DNA of 64,000 bases from Ambrosia x helenae (GCA_030844895.1 CM061231.1:5214001-5278000); one strand, 5' to 3'. Shown: positions 11,266-23,567, counted from the first letter of the stretch. The notes: generated from the letters alone by a model not told the origin. Translations and numbers: made by a program.

Positions 11266-13115
11266 GTATTTTGTTTCATCGATGGTCCTTGACCCAAACT
11301 GCCGTTAGTTTTGGCTGTTAAGTTTGATCATGTGACTTTCACGTGAGGGCAATATGGTAATTTACAGTGTAAATGATGATCCTTTGCAGCTCTGGTCCCT
11401 ACATGTCAGTTTACTCGTTTATAAGTTTCCCTCCTTACTCATATGTTTCATCTTCCCTCACACACTTCAATCGTCATCATCAAAGAACGATTCTTACACT
11501 ATTAAGCGAAATGTCGTGGTTGATTAGGGATTAGCACGAAGAGTTTAACCCTGATGAGGAATATGGTATGTTTCAGAGTGTTGATGCTTTAAACGTCGAT
11601 TTTAAACTTTGGTTTTAAAATTTTTCAGTAAATGTTGATGCTTTCTAAACCTAAATGCTATACCCTAATTGTGAATGCTATCTAAACCCTAAATTTTCCT
11701 ACTTTCTTTCTTTCACAGATGGAAAACCTAATAACTTCACTTCCAGACTACATGTTGGAGGTCTGTTTACGAAGAGTCCTGGAAGAAGGTATGTATTGGG
11801 TACTGTAGTTTACGTAGACTGATTGGATATAGATGAGTTTTCTGCACACGAACTAGATTGGATGATGAGGGAGCTAGGTTTGGTGAAAAGGGGGAATTAT
11901 ACTACCATTTTCAAATACCAGATAGAGATTTGGACACTGCTTTACGTGCTCTAGGAAATGATGCTGATGTTCTAAATATGGCTAAATATGTTGGTGAAAA
12001 TAATGTTATTAACTTCTTTATTAAAGATAAAAAGACTAGGGTTGATAGTTATTTGAAGTCACCTACTGGTTCTAAGGTTGTTATTGAAGAAATAGAGGAT
12101 GTAGGAGGTGTTGTTAATAATATTGTTAGGCCTAAGAAGTTGGTCCCTAATAGGAGACTATTACTTGAGTATGGTGGTGAGTCTTCTAGAGTTCAAGACA
12201 ATGCTAGTGTGAATGAGAAAGATAATGTTGCTAATGAAAAAGATAATGCTAGTGTGAATGTGGAACAAGTTGATGCTGCAAGTAAGGCACATGATAGTAA
12301 TGAGATACATGGTGCTACTTTCATAGATGGTTATAATTTTGACGATATAAACTTTTCTAGGGAATTTCCAATTGTTGGTAATGAGGGTGATCATGAGGTT
12401 GATAATGTGGTTGATAATGAGGGTGATAATGTGGTTGATAATATGGTTGATAATGTGGTTAATAAAGAGGTTGATAATGAGGCTGATAATGAGGTTGATA
12501 CTGGTAATGAGGCTGATAATGAGGTTGATAATGGTAATGAGGGTAATAATGAGAAGGATAGTTAGGGTGATAATGAGGTGGATAGTCAAGCTGATAATGA
12601 GGTGGAACTTAAAGATGCAGATGACTAAGAAGATAGTGATTTTGTAGTTGATGAGCAGGAAGAAGATGATGTTGATATGAGGGACTTCCATGATTATGTT
12701 GATACAAATGAGAAATATGTAGGTGATCTACATTCTGTTAACAATTAGGTGGCCATGATGGGGATGAGGAAGAAGAGGTGTTAAGGGCTGAGTATTTGAG
12801 TTATGAATCATTTGACAGTTTAACAGATGAGTCAATGGCTGATTTTGAAACTAGAAGAAGCAGGAAGCTGAAGGAAATAAGGAATAAAGCAAAGGTTTGT
12901 CATTTTTGTCATTTATTTATTTCTTTCATATTATAAGTGTCTAACAATTTGTTTGTCATTTTTGCAGAGGTCAATGAATTCTCTGTCAGAAACTAGGTTT
13001 TATATAACACAGTTATTTGCAAGTGCAAATCAGGCTAAAGATCTAATCAAGAAGCATGCCATTGAAACCAGAAGGGAACTGTCATTTTTGAAGAATGACA
13101 AGAGAAGGATTTGAG

Positions 13116-13877
13116 TAGGGCTGTTCAAATCGCTCGCCGCTCGTGGATCGCTCGTCGCTCGTTCGGAAAATGCTCGAAAAATGCTCGCTTGATCTTCCGC
13201 TCGGTTGTATATGAGCCGATCGGCTCGGTTCGATTTGTAAATGAGCCAAGCACGAGCAAAGGTACGCTCGGATCGGTTCGGCTCGAATATATTTTTACTT
13301 ATTTAATAATAAATATACACACAATTTACAGATAAATTTATGATTTTATATATAAGATTCTATTGGATTTGACTCAGTATATGCAAACAAAATATAACCA
13401 GCCCACTTAACTTGAAAAAAAAATTAACACTAGATTTATTAGTAAATCAATAAGTCATGATGTGACAATCTTGACTTCTTTATGTTATTAGTTGTCCATC
13501 GCTAATTGTCGCTTGATATCGCACCTACGTCACAATGCAATAACTGTTCTCTGACGTATGCTCATCACCTCACCAGCCTTAATCTAAGCCTCATACTTGG
13601 ACACTGGGATCTCAATATTAGTGTTATCATCGGACATTTCGACCTTAGTTGTCACCCGACAATGAAAACATCGAAGGAAACATCCCAATTTTATGATAGT
13701 CCATATTATTCTTTGCTCGATTCTCGCTCGGCGCTCGCTCAGAAAATTTGCGCTCGAAGAATGCTCGTTCGGTTTTCGGCTCGATTGTAAACGAGCCGCT
13801 CCTCTTGGTTCGGTTCGTAAACGAGCCAAGCACGAGCAAAGCTCCGCTCGGATCGGCTCGGCTCGTGAACAGCCCTA
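13116..13877. mobile_element. hAT-type MITE with GCTCG motif arrays
   Basis: Ends TAGGGCTGTTCA and TGAACAGCCCTA, flanked by the 8-bp duplication GATTTGAG/GACTTGAG (13108-13115 and 13878-13885, one mismatch); an 8-bp TSD is the hAT rule. About 150 bp at each end is packed with GCTCG/CGAGC motifs, probable transposase-binding subterminal repeats. The AT-rich middle encodes nothing. It inserted into the transposase pseudogene. Confidence 0.85.
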
Positions 13878-14095
13878 GACTTGAGTGATACGTGAAGGGA
13901 AGTGTTATTCAAGCAAGAAAGTTGGTGGATCATGTGTTGGGGCTAGTGGAATAGATGTTGGGCCAAGTGGAAAACAAGTTAGGCCAAGTGAACATGTGAA
14001 AAATAAGAAGACAAGGCCCAAAGAATCCGATGGTAGGGCCTACACATCTAAAAAAACCTAGAAAAGGTAGTGCACATAAAAAGAGGCAAGTAAGA

Positions 14096-16153
14096 TGTCA
14101 CACCCCAACCGATGGCGGAAACATCGAGGTGAGACTTGTGATAGATTGTTCAAAGACTTCATGACACTAGAATTCGTGACAATATGATTTAAAGATAAAA
14201 TTTCATTCATAGCATAATCATCGTCTAAAAAGATAACATAATACAAATTGTTTTCATGAAAAGAGAAATACGACATCAAAATATAGAACTTAAACTAGCG
14301 TGAGTTTCTAGTCCAATCCTAAGTAGATTTCTTGAATATCTTGCATCAAACATTTCCTGCAACATGTATAAAATATCCGTCAACACATAAAGCATTGGTG
14401 AGCATACTAGTTTGAGTCTAAGTACATAGTATAGAAAAGTCTACTCGAATCATCATGTTATAAGCATATGCACGTAGAACCATACAAACGGCAACAACAC
14501 TCGATAACACAAAAGACTTCATCTTATCATGACCCATAAAGGGGGCGGCGTGTCAACCTATAGCGCTATACATGTAAGGTGGGTTGTTAACTAATCGTAC
14601 ATTTGTATGTAAGACTTTGAATTCTAGCATGGCATAGCATAATAGCATTTAGATTGAGCATAATAGTTTAAGAGTATGAAAACGTTTAAGTTTTGATAGT
14701 GATACATGTTGAGCCCCAAAGAATAAAGAATAAAAAGGGGACAAGTATGAACTCACCTTTGGGTGCGTTTGATAGAGTTCCAAAAAGGTAAGTCTTGGAA
14801 GGTTTAGCTTTAGCCTTGGTTATCTAGAATTAAAGAACAAAGGGTCTTAGATTCGAGTTTAGGTTATAGATTCAAGAGAGTCAAGCAAGCCTTTTAGGCA
14901 AACCAAAACACAAACCACCATGAAGGTGATTCGGATGGTCATAAGAGTCAAGCAAGCCTTTTAGGCGAACCAAAACACAAACCACCATGAAGGTGATTCG
15001 GATGGTCATAAGAGTCAAGCAAGCCTTTAGGCGAACCAAAACACAAACCACCATAGAGGTGATTCAGATGGTTAGGAGAGTCAAGCATTGGTAAGGTAGG
15101 GATGTATCCACAAACCTTTCCGAGTTATTAAATTAGTAGAGTTTATATAATTTAGTATTTATATAATATAACTTAGAAAGTAGGGTATGGTGACTTAGTT
15201 TGGATGAGCCTTGGCCTTCCTTTTGTCAACCATGAACCATAACACAAGTCCCTCCATCATTGAGTTGTTGGTGAACTTGGTTGGTATTATTAACAACTTA
15301 GTGCATAAAAGATAATAGAAGATGACCACATTTGAGGCCTCAAATTGGTGCCCTACTCATGTTTATTTGCCATGGCAAATAGGAGAGAGGTCCTAGAGGT
15401 TTCCTCAAAGGGTTTGAAGAAGAGGAGAGTGAAGAAAGTAGAAGAGATGTTGAAGGTGAAGTGAGAAACTCACTTATTTTTGAGAGAATTCTTGAGAGAT
15501 TAGAGAGGATTTAGAAATGAGCAAGTGTTAGAATGGGTAGGGAGTGGTGTATTTATAGTTGGGGTGAAGGGGTTGGATATTTAATGAATTAATTAGGGTG
15601 GTTAGAAGTTAATTAGTGGGGATATATCAAAAAAAAGAAAAAAAATAAATAAAATCATAATAATACAAAAAAACGGACGATTTATTTTTTTGGAATTGTG
15701 AATTCTTATTGACTAAAGTCAAATGTCATTTTTTTCTTCACATTATGGTTTTTTTTTTTTTAGTATTATTATTATATATATATATATATGTTTTATTAAT
15801 AATAAGTATATATTAAGAGCTTAACTAAATAAGTTTCTTGTTATAACGCCTAAACCGAATAGGATAGATGACCCGTCAAGAATTGGTAGGCGTAACCTAA
15901 ACGAAACGAATAAAGGCGAACTTAGAATTTGTTAAATATAGCATTTATAATACAAGAAAATTAAGAATCACGCGACGTTATATAAAGTTTGCGTCGCGTA
16001 GAATTTATAGAATAAATGAAATAGATTAAGATTAAATGTAATTGATAAAATACTTTTCCATTGATCATAAGCTCGGGATTACAAGGGTACAAAATGGAAA
16101 GATACAAGAATACAAGGACTAGAATGGAAAATACGAAAAATACGAATGTTACA
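14096..16153 (-). repeat. Gypsy 3' LTR (left copy)
   Basis: 2058 bp, TGTCACACCCC...GTTACA on the plus strand. It is the 3' LTR because the element is coded on the minus strand. It is flanked on the left by the TSD TAAGA (14091-14095). Contains three tandem units of about 67 bp (14874-15075, GAGTCAAGCAAGCC...). Nearly identical to 21860-23930; the differences noted are mainly microsatellite and repeat-unit indels. Confidence 0.95.
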
Positions 16154-16167
16154 GTCTCCCCTACTTT
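16154..16167 (-). other. Polypurine tract of gypsy element
   Basis: On the minus strand AAAGTAGGGGAGAC sits directly against the 3' LTR, the expected plus-strand primer position. Confidence 0.8.
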
Positions 16168-16191
16168 AGGAAATTTCGTCTCGAAATTTAT

Positions 16192-17300
16192 TCAAGTGGC
16201 TTGACTGAAAAGATGTGGGTACTTTTTCTTCATTTGCTCTTCATGTTCCCAAGTGAATTCGGGTCCATTCTTCGATTCCCAACGAACTTTGACTAGTGGG
16301 ATACGTTTTCGTTTGAGTTGTTTGACTTCACGATCCGTTATTTCCACTGGTTTTTCGACGAAATGCATAGACTCATCAATTCGTACGTCATCAAGAGGAA
16401 TGTGTATGTTCCCTTCGGCTAAGCACTTCTTCAAATTTGAAACATGAAAGGTGGGATGGACATTGTTGAGTTCTTGGGGTAACTCGAGCTTGTAAGCCAC
16501 TTTCCCAATTCGTTCAATGATTTTGAATGGTCCAACATACCGTGGAGCTAACTTTCCTTTCTTTCCAAATCTGACTACTCCTTTCCAAGGAGAGACCTTG
16601 AGGAGTACTTGATCACCAACATTGAATTCAAGGGGTTTTCGCCGCTTGTCAGCATAGCTTTTCTGACGACTTCGAGCAGCTAAGAGATTATCACGGATCT
16701 GGATGATTTTGTTGGTCGTTTCCTGGATGATTTCGGGACCAGTGATTTGTGCTTCACCAATCTCGTGCCAACATATAGGAGAACGACACTTTCGGCCATA
16801 GAGAGCTTCGAATGGAGCCATTTGGATGCTGGTATGGTAACTGTTATTGTACGAGAACTCGACCAATGGTAGATGAGCATCCCAGTTTCCACCAAAGTCG
16901 ATTACACAAGATCGTAGCATGTCCTCAAGAGTCTGGATCGTACGTTCAGTTTGACCATCAGATTGAGGATGAAAAGCTGTACTAAGATTAAGCTGAGTTC
17001 CCATGGCAGCCTGAAATGTTTCCCAAAGACGGGAGGTGAATCGACCATCACGGTCTGAGATGATGTCAAGAGGAATACCATGACGACAAATGATTTCCTT
17101 GGTGTAGATATGGGCTAGCTTCTCAACTTTGTAATCTTCCGAATGGGAAGGAAGTGAGCTGACTTGGTTAAACGATCAATGATTACCCAAATACTATCAT
17201 GTCCAGATGATGTTCGAGGGAGCTTGGTAATAAAATCCATAGCAATACTTTCCCACTTCCACATGGGGACTTCGGGCTGTTCAAGCAAACCCGACGGTCG
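16192..17300 (-). pseudogene. Integrase catalytic core and chromodomain-like C-terminus (out of frame)
   Basis: Continuation of the 17301-20792 polyprotein beyond a TAA stop. Residues after the stop read RPSGLLEQPEVPMWKWE and DRLTKSAHFLP. A one-base loss near 17140 then shifts the frame, after which DRDGRFTS and FHPQSDGQTERTIQTLE supply the later Asp and the Glu of the DDE triad. The 270-residue open tail from 17004 ends with VRWESKNGPEFTWEHEEQM, a chromodomain-like module typical of chromoviruses. The stop falls where closely related elements read Gln (CAA to TAA on the coding strand). These lesions separate integrase from the rest of the polyprotein. Confidence 0.9.
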
Positions 17301-20300
17301 TTAGTGCTCGGCTTTTACTTTGGAGCAAGTGAGACATTTGGACACAAAGAGAGCAATGTCCTTTTTCATACCGGGCCACCAATAATTGCGACGGAGATCT
17401 TGATACATTTTATCCGCACCGGGATGAATGGAGTATCGAGATTTATGCGCTTCATTCATTATAAGAACACGAAGATCATCACGATTGGGAACCCAAATAC
17501 GATCAAGATAATAAAGAATCCCATTTGCCTTTGATTCCAAGTGTAACTCGGCCCCACAAGACATTTCTTCATATAGAGTATTTTCATTGACCGATGTGTG
17601 CTGAGCGTCTCGAATACGATTGAAAAGATCATTTTGGAATTGGGAGCTACGAAGACGGTCGATTTCTCGGATGTTGCATAGAACTGCATGACTTTTTCGA
17701 CTAAGAGCATCGGCTACTACATTCGCTTTACCAGGATGATAGCGAATTTCGCAGTCGTAGTCGTTTAACAATTCGACCCATCGTCGTTGTCGTATGTTAA
17801 GATCTTTTTGATTAAAAATGTGTTGGAGGCTTTTGTGGTCGGTAAAAACAACACATTTCGTACCATAGAGGTAATGTCTCCAGATTTTTAAGGCAAAAAC
17901 CACGGCACCAAGTTCGAGATCGTGAGTGGTGTAGTTCTTCTCGTGGATTTTGAGTTGCCTTGATGCATAGGCGATGACTTTGCCTCGTTGCATAAGAACG
18001 CAACCAAGACCTTGATTCGATGCATCACAATAAACCACGAAATCATCATTCCCCTCGGGAAGAGCTAGAATAGGAGCATCACAAAGCATAGACTTGAGGG
18101 TTTCAAAGGCTTCTTCTTGCTTAGGACCCCAAATGAAAGGTTGGGATTTTTGAGTCAAAGCGGTGAGTGGTGTAGCAATTTTGGAAAAGTTGGAGATGAA
18201 CCGACGGTAGTAACCCGCAAATCCTAGAAAGGAACGAACTTCGGTAGGAGATTTTGGTGCAATCCAATTTTTAACGGCTTCAATTTTGGCAGGATCAACA
18301 TGAATACCCCTATCGTTCACAATATGCCCAAGGAATTGAACTTCCTTTAACCAAAATTCACATTTAGAGAACTTGGCATAAAGTCGTTCGGCACGTAGGA
18401 GTTCTAGAATCAAACGGAGATGTCGTTTATGGTCGTCTTCGGATTTGGAATAGATCAAGATGTCATCAATGAAGACAATCACAAAACGATCCAAATAAGG
18501 TTTACACACTCGATTCATTAGATCCATGAATACTGCGGGTGCATTGGTTAAACCGAAAGGCATCACCATGAACTCGTAGTGACCATATCTTGTGCGAAAG
18601 GCAGTTTTTGGAATATCTTCTTCGTGGATTTGAAGTTGATGGTATCCCGAACGAAGATCGATTTTTGAGAAACAAGTAGCTCCTTGGAGCTGGTCAAAGA
18701 GATCATCAATGCGTGGAAGAGGGTATCGGTTTTTGATAGTGAGTTTGTTAAGCTCACGATAATCGATGCACATACGGAAGGATCCGTCTTTCTTTTTAAC
18801 AAACAAAACAGGAGCACCCCATGGAGAAGTACTCGGGCGTATGAAGCCTTTTTCGAGCAGTTCTTGGAGTTGACTAGCAAGTTCTTGCATTTCGGAAGGT
18901 GCGAGACGATATGGAGCTTTTGCAACGGGTGTAGCACCAGGTATGAGATCAATGAGAAGTTCAACAGAACGAGCAGGAGGAAGACCGGGTAGATCTTTGG
19001 GAAAGACCTCGGGAAAGTCACAAACGACAGGTATGTCTTTTATGCCTTTTTCCTTGTCTTTGGTTGTTACCACATGAGCTAAGAATGCAACATATTCCTT
19101 ACGGAGATACTTTCGAGCTTTGGTACAAGACATGAGTTTGAGTCCTTTGGAGGCTTTCTCACCATAGATTTGTAAAGTGTCACCGCTAGGAAGCGGTATA
19201 CGGATAAATTTTTCGAAGCAAACAACTTCGGCATGATGTTTTGCAAGCCAATCCATGCCTACTATGATGTCAAAACTTCCCAATTGCATAGGATTTAGAT
19301 CTATGGAGAAATCATGGTCATTAAGATTCAAGGTGCAGTTTTTGATAATGAAATCAATAGAGATGGGTTCACCATTTGCGACTTCAACGGTGAAAGGTTC
19401 CGATAATTTAGATCGTGCACAAGCAAGTAAGGGTTCAAATTCTAGAGACACAAAACTCTTATCCGCACCAGTATCAAAGAGTATAGAAGCGTAAGATCCA
19501 TTAACAAGGAACGTACCGTTCACAACATCATTTTCAATTTGAGCTTGGGCCGCATTGAGGTTGAAAGCGCGACCCCTTGGTGGTTGATTTTGAGCCGGAG
19601 CTTGAACTTGAGCTTGGTTGTTGCGGGTACATTGAGGAGCAAAATGGCTAGGATCACCACACTTAAAACATGCACGACCATTGCCAATGGCTAGAGGAGG
19701 TTGGTTAGCAGCTCGGGGTTGGTTGACAACGTGAGGTTGGTTGTTTTGGGTTCTAGGGGCAACCTTGCAGTTTTGGACAAAGTGTCCATAGTGGTTACAA
19801 TTGGTGCATAGACGACAAGCTACATTAGTTGGGTGGTGAAAAGGGCATATGGCACATTTTGGGTGTACTCCAGTATAAGGTTTCTTGGCAGGCACTTGGT
19901 TAAGAGGGGTTGGAGCTTGAGCTTCGGTGGATGGAGTGGTAACGGCATAGTTTTGGGTTCGGGACTTGCGTTTGCGGTTATTGCTATGGGTTGATGGGGT
20001 TTTGGCTTCCTTTGGTTTGTCAGTGGGAATGGTGGTGGTTTGATTGACGGTTTTGGTGGTGTTTGGGATAGTTAAGGTTCCATCTTTCACTTGGTTATCC
20101 GAGATTTTGGAAGCTAAACGAATGGCTTTTTCTAGGGTGGTGGGTTCGGCTCCTTCAACGATATCACGAACACTCGTTGGGAGGCCTTTGAGATACTTAG
20201 CTATGATTCTCTTAGTGGTGTTGAATTGGTGAGGTACAAGGACAAGGAGTTGCTTGAAACGATTGGTATAGGTTAGGTTATCACCACTGTTTTGCTTGAG

Positions 20301-20792
20301 TTTCCAAAACTCTTCTTCAAGTCGCTCAATCTCTTGAGCGGGGCAGAACTCCTCAATCATGAGTTGCTTGAGTTCCTCCCACGGTAGAGCTAAAGCGGCT
20401 TCGTTTCCACGGGTGGCTCTCTCGCTTTTCCACCACTCGAGTGCCCTTGATTTGAAGACACTAGTGGCGTGACGAGTGCGAAGATCCTCGGGGCATTCGC
20501 TATTGATGAAAACTAGCTCGATGTGGTCGAACCATTCGAGCATAGCGGTAGCACCATCGTTTCCCGTAAAAGAGTCGGGTCGATGCAGGTTAAATTGCTT
20601 AAAGGTGAAGGAGGTAGTTTTGGAGGATTCGGCTCTTGAGTCAACTGAACCGTGAGGGCTTACGGAGGCTTGGATTTTGCTAACCACATCGGGTATGACC
20701 TTGGCCATTTGCTTGGCCATGAAAGATAGCATTTTCTTGTTGGTGCTTTGCTTAGAGTTCTTGCTTGACATACGGTTTGACATGGAAGACAT
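17301..20792 (-). CDS. Gypsy gag-protease-RT-RNase H polyprotein (truncated before integrase core)
   Basis: 1163 residues. A gag capsid-like region lies at about 60-245 (ALEWWKSERATRG, EEFCPAQEIERLEEEFWKL). Two CX2CX4HX4C zinc knuckles follow (CTNCNHYGHFVQNC and CFKCGDPSHFAPQC, about 345-400). The protease active site is FDTGADKSFVS (about 450). Reverse transcriptase has CIDYRELNKLTIKNRYPLPR and catalytic FIDDIL in place of the common YIDD. RNase H begins VVYCDASNQGLG. The integrase HHCC zinc domain (HPGADKMYQDLRR, CLTCSKVKAEH) ends at the TAA. Everything up to that point is intact, so gag, protease and RT could still be made, but no integrase. The start is the first ATG of a long uninterrupted frame after a leader of about 1.07 kb. 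Confidence 0.95.
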   Translation of the reverse strand: MSSMSNRMSSKNSKQSTNKKMLSFMAKQMAKVIPDVVSKIQASVSPHGSVDSRAESSKTTSFTFKQFNLHRPDSFTGNDGATAMLEWFDHIELVFINSECPEDLRTRHATSVFKSRALEWWKSERATRGNEAALALPWEELKQLMIEEFCPAQEIERLEEEFWKLKQNSGDNLTYTNRFKQLLVLVPHQFNTTKRIIAKYLKGLPTSVRDIVEGAEPTTLEKAIRLASKISDNQVKDGTLTIPNTTKTVNQTTTIPTDKPKEAKTPSTHSNNRKRKSRTQNYAVTTPSTEAQAPTPLNQVPAKKPYTGVHPKCAICPFHHPTNVACRLCTNCNHYGHFVQNCKVAPRTQNNQPHVVNQPRAANQPPLAIGNGRACFKCGDPSHFAPQCTRNNQAQVQAPAQNQPPRGRAFNLNAAQAQIENDVVNGTFLVNGSYASILFDTGADKSFVSLEFEPLLACARSKLSEPFTVEVANGEPISIDFIIKNCTLNLNDHDFSIDLNPMQLGSFDIIVGMDWLAKHHAEVVCFEKFIRIPLPSGDTLQIYGEKASKGLKLMSCTKARKYLRKEYVAFLAHVVTTKDKEKGIKDIPVVCDFPEVFPKDLPGLPPARSVELLIDLIPGATPVAKAPYRLAPSEMQELASQLQELLEKGFIRPSTSPWGAPVLFVKKKDGSFRMCIDYRELNKLTIKNRYPLPRIDDLFDQLQGATCFSKIDLRSGYHQLQIHEEDIPKTAFRTRYGHYEFMVMPFGLTNAPAVFMDLMNRVCKPYLDRFVIVFIDDILIYSKSEDDHKRHLRLILELLRAERLYAKFSKCEFWLKEVQFLGHIVNDRGIHVDPAKIEAVKNWIAPKSPTEVRSFLGFAGYYRRFISNFSKIATPLTALTQKSQPFIWGPKQEEAFETLKSMLCDAPILALPEGNDDFVVYCDASNQGLGCVLMQRGKVIAYASRQLKIHEKNYTTHDLELGAVVFALKIWRHYLYGTKCVVFTDHKSLQHIFNQKDLNIRQRRWVELLNDYDCEIRYHPGKANVVADALSRKSHAVLCNIREIDRLRSSQFQNDLFNRIRDAQHTSVNENTLYEEMSCGAELHLESKANGILYYLDRIWVPNRDDLRVLIMNEAHKSRYSIHPGADKMYQDLRRNYWWPGMKKDIALFVSKCLTCSKVKAEH

Positions 20793-21389
20793 CTATAGAA
20801 TAAACAAAAGGATTATGAGCTTTGATCAATGGTTTATTTGTATAAAGATTGCATTTTGTCTTAGTTTTTAGATGTGAATTAAGCATACAATGCACATAGT
20901 GTCAAATAGTTCAAGTAGCATGTAGTTTCACACTGTGTATAAAGCATAACACATAAGTATAAGCAAGTATAGTGCATTTGGACAATATAAAGGAGCTTGA
21001 TTAATGTTGGTTTGCGATTATTAGTATTGTTTGGAGATTGCTAGAGTACTTGAGATGCGAGTCTTGAGAGCCTTTGCGAGTAGTAAAAAAAAATCGAATA
21101 TATGTAGTGAAAACATAGCATGAAAACAACATTGAAAATATTATTAACATAAAATGAGGGGCTTGTTTTAAGCAAGTCATTGGAGTGTTCCGGAACGGAA
21201 CTAAGACTAACCAAAGTGGTTCGAATTTACCTTTGAGTTTGAAAACATGCTTTGGCCTAATAGGTGGAAATACTCTCGCCGACTTGCGGTTAACGGTATT
21301 CACCCTTCCAGTTACTACATGTTTCTTGTCATTAGTAAATTTGAGACTTTGGCGAGATTTAAAAAAAAATATCAAGGATTGAAACTAGT

Positions 21390-21640
21390 CGCTAAGTTGC
21401 GGATTTCACTCCTATCTTAGCGAGGTCGTTTCTTTGAGTGTGGTTTGTACACTTTGTCCAACGTGGTAAGAAAATTAATTCTAACCTTCGATTGGTAAGT
21501 GTCCACTAGAACGAGAATTGTGAAATTTCCACCAAGGTGAGGATATCACTCCTATCTTGGCGTAGTTTCAAAAACACAAAGGATTTACGCGGATTGAAAG
21601 TTATCACCAAAGTGAGGGTTTCACGCCTATTTTGGTGATT
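21390..21640 (-). other. Three stem-loop repeats in gypsy leader
   Basis: Between gag and the 5' LTR, three units share a GTGAGG/TTGCGG...TTCAC-CCTAT core bounded by complementary arms: CGCTAAG/CTTAGCG (21390-21422), CACCAAG/CTTGGCG (about 21529-21562) and ATCACCAAA/TTTGGTGAT (21603-21639). The arms differ while pairing is kept, which suggests conserved RNA structure in the leader. The role (packaging, dimerisation or translation) is unknown. Confidence 0.55.
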
Positions 21641-21842
21641 TTCTTTTGTTTGTGGTATACGAGTGTCTTCGAGTGTAGAATAATCCACAAATAGGAAGGG
21701 AAAATTTTTTAAGTCCAAAAGAATGGAGTAGAAACAAGATAAGGAGAACAAGTATTTTAAGCATGATAAAACGAATGGTCAAAAGGGTTCTTAACTATAG
21801 TCTAGGTCAAACATGGCAATTTTTCCTAATTCCCTATAGTCA

Positions 21843-21856
21843 TGGCTCTGATACCA
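21843..21856 (-). other. Primer-binding site (tRNA-iMet)
   Basis: On the minus strand TGGTATCAGAGCCA begins three bases after the 5' LTR end. It is complementary to the 3' end of plant initiator tRNA-Met. Confidence 0.9.
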
Positions 21857-21859
21857 ATC

Positions 21860-23524
21860 TGTCACACCCCAACCGATGGCGGAAACATCGAGGTGAGACT
21901 TGTGATAGATTGTTCAAAGACTTCATGACACTAGAATTCGTGACAATATGATTTAAAGATAAAATTTCATTCATAGCATAATCATCGTCTAAAAAGATAA
22001 CATAATACAAATTGTTTTCATGAAAAGAGAAATACGACATCAAAATATAGAACTTAAACTAGCGTGAGTTTCTAGTCCAATCCTAAGTAGATTTCTTGAA
22101 TATCTTGCATCAAACATTTCCTGCAACATGTATAAAATATCCGTCAACACATAAAGCATTGGTGAGCATACTAGTTTGAGTCTAAGTACATAGTATAGAA
22201 AAGTCTACTCGAATCATCATGTTATAAGCATATGCACGTAGAACCATACAAACGGCAACAACACTCGATAACACAAAAGACTTCATCTTATCATGACCCA
22301 TAAAGGGGGCGGCGTGTCAACCTATAGCGCTATACATGTAAGGTGGGTTGTTAACTAATCGTACATTTGTATGTAAGACTTTGAATTCTAGCATGGCATA
22401 GCATAATAGCATTTAGATTGAGCATAATAGTTTAAGAGTATGAAAACGTTTAAGTTTTGATAGTGATACATGTTGAGCCCCAAAGAATAAAGAATAAAAA
22501 GGGGACAAGTATGAACTCACCTTTGGGTGCGTTTGATAGAGTTCCAAAAAGGTAAGTCTTGGAAGGTTTAGCTTTAGCCTTGGTTATCTAGAATTAAAGA
22601 AAAAGGGTCTTAGATTCGAGTTTAGGTTATAGATTCAAGAGAGTCAAGCAAGCCTTTTAGGCAAACCAAAACACAAACCACCATGAAGGATCGATGGTCA
22701 TAAGAGTCAAGCAAGCCTTTTAGGCGAACCAAAACACAAACCACCATGAAGGTGATTCGGATGGTCATAAGAGTCAAGCAAGCCTTTTAGGCGAACCAAA
22801 ACACAAACCACCATAGAGGTGATTCAGATGGTTAGGAGAGTCAAGCATTGGTAAGGTAGGGATGTATCCACAAACCTTTCCGAGTTATTAAATAGTAGAG
22901 TTTATATAATTTAGTATTTATATAATATAACTTAGAAAGTAGGGTATGGTGACTTAGTTTGGATGAGCCTTGGCCTTCCTTTTGTCAACCATGAACCATA
23001 ACACAAGTCCCTCCATCATTGAGTTGTTGGTGAACTTGGTTGGTATTATTAACAACTTAGTGCATAAAAGATAATAGAAGATGACCACATTTGAGGCCTC
23101 AAATTGGTGCCCTACTCATGTTTATTTGCCATGGCAAATAGGAGAGAGGTCCTAGAGGTTTCCTCAAAGGGTTTGAAGAAGAGGAGAGTGAAGAAAGTAG
23201 AAGAGAGGTTGAAGGTGAAGTGAGAAACTCACTTATTTTTTAGAGAATTCTTGAGAGATTAGAGAGGATTTAGAAATGAGCAAGTGTTAGAATGGGTAGG
23301 GAGTGGTGTATTTATAGTTGGGGTGAAGGGGTTGGATATTTAATGAATTAATTAGGGTGGTTAGAAGTTAATTAGTGGGGATATATCAAAAAAAAGAAAA
23401 AAAATAAATAAAATCATAATAATACAAAAAACGGACGATTTATTTTTTTGGAATTGTGAATTCTTATTGACTAAAGTCAAATGTCATTTTTTTTCTTCAC
23501 ATTATGGTTTTTTTTTTTAGTATT

Positions 23525-23567
<43 letters not shown>

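Noticed and set aside
12161..12691. 176-codon antisense frame rich in Ile/Leu/Asn
   Set aside because: It is the mirror of the repetitive acidic linker of the transposase pseudogene.
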